Program-made: the position numbers and the translations under genes
In this document: piece by piece, positions 42,107 through 42,196 of the stretch
How the letters are laid out: each line of letters begins with the position of its first letter
How positions within the stretch are numbered: the first letter of the stretch is position 1
Notes under the pieces: generated by a model
Database searches by the model: none
Seen by the model: the letters and a program-made list of their open reading frames with translations, nothing else
Told to the model about the DNA's origin: nothing
Assembly (NCBI GenBank): GCA_002342805.1
Contig: DDQW01000054.1
Coordinates: 51,738-93,933, forward strand
Source of the DNA: Clostridiales bacterium UBA2432
GTDB taxonomy: Bacteria > Bacillota > Clostridia > Lachnospirales > Vallitaleaceae
DNA length: 42,196 nt
Direction of reading: 5' to 3'

Positions 42107-42196
42107 TTTTTTATACTCCTTACTTAGAATAAGTTACCATAGATATCCATCATTATATCATAATTTCGATTTATAACGTGAAAAAGACTGTAATTT

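Noticed and set aside
1..42196. CRISPR array, prophage, insertion sequence or tRNA gene
   Set aside because: No regularly spaced repeats, integrase or transposase frames, or tRNA cloverleaf were seen by eye; a dedicated tRNA search was not possible here.

Overview
This is chromosomal DNA from a low-G+C Gram-positive anaerobe, most likely a saccharolytic member of the Clostridia. The signs are strong AGGAGG ribosome binding sites, TTGACA/TATAAT-type promoters with 17-bp spacers, lipobox-bearing solute-binding proteins, FtsH, DacF-type carboxypeptidase, a DhaL-DegV fusion, a TM1266-family protein and many carbohydrate-active enzymes. The species cannot be fixed from the sequence alone. I see no rRNA, tRNA, CRISPR, insertion sequence or prophage, and no gap without a gene longer than 300 bases. 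About 37 genes fill the window.

Layout. (1) 1-5211, minus strand: a LacI-type regulator, a sugar-binding lipoprotein, two ABC permeases and a GH35 beta-galactosidase cut by the left edge; a strong hairpin terminator sits between binding protein and permeases, and LacI-type operator candidates lie upstream. (2) 5468-13024: envelope and housekeeping genes (DUF4153 membrane protein, D,D-carboxypeptidase, pyruvate kinase, a secreted copper-amine-oxidase-N-like protein, a small membrane protein, a hemolysin-III/TrhA protein, glutathione peroxidase). (3) 13181-17583: an orphan galactitol-type PTS IIC, a PHP phosphoesterase plus MFS transporter pair, and a patatin-like lipase. (4) 17802-23354: ftsH, a zinc-ribbon membrane protein whose gene holds a G9 tract, a cysteine desulfurase/TtcA-like tRNA thiolation pair and a YczE-like membrane protein. 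(5) 23355-26083: a GGDEF-EAL protein and a cytochrome-b5-like lipoprotein paired with a four-helix membrane protein. (6) 26183-33917: an AraC regulator, a GH4 enzyme and a GH115-like/GH112/GH105 operon. (7) 34054-37071: a DhaL-DegV fusion, an 86-residue unknown and a TudS-DUF1722 (RudS-like) protein, all overlapping. (8) 37269-38556: azlC, azlD and a TM1266-family gene. (9) 38557-42106: a solute-binding lipoprotein and a dCache-SGDEF diguanylate cyclase with no permease.

How the genes work together. Region 6 reads as an intracellular pathway for oligosaccharides from rhamnogalacturonan I. GH105 would remove unsaturated galacturonate from rhamnose, GH4 (CHEV motif) would remove saturated galacturonate, and GH112 would phosphorolyse Gal-beta-1,4-Rha. 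The divergent GH115-like enzyme has no assigned job. The GH35/ABC operon of region 1 would fit the galactan side chains of the same polymer. Region 9 looks like a two-protein extracellular sensor that feeds c-di-GMP synthesis.

The observations most worth following are the permease-less binding-protein/cyclase pair, the GH115-like enzyme, the G9 tract that would shut off a membrane protein with a one-base slip in either direction, the cytochrome-b5 lipoprotein pair, and a 14-bp perfect inverted repeat behind the glutathione peroxidase gene.
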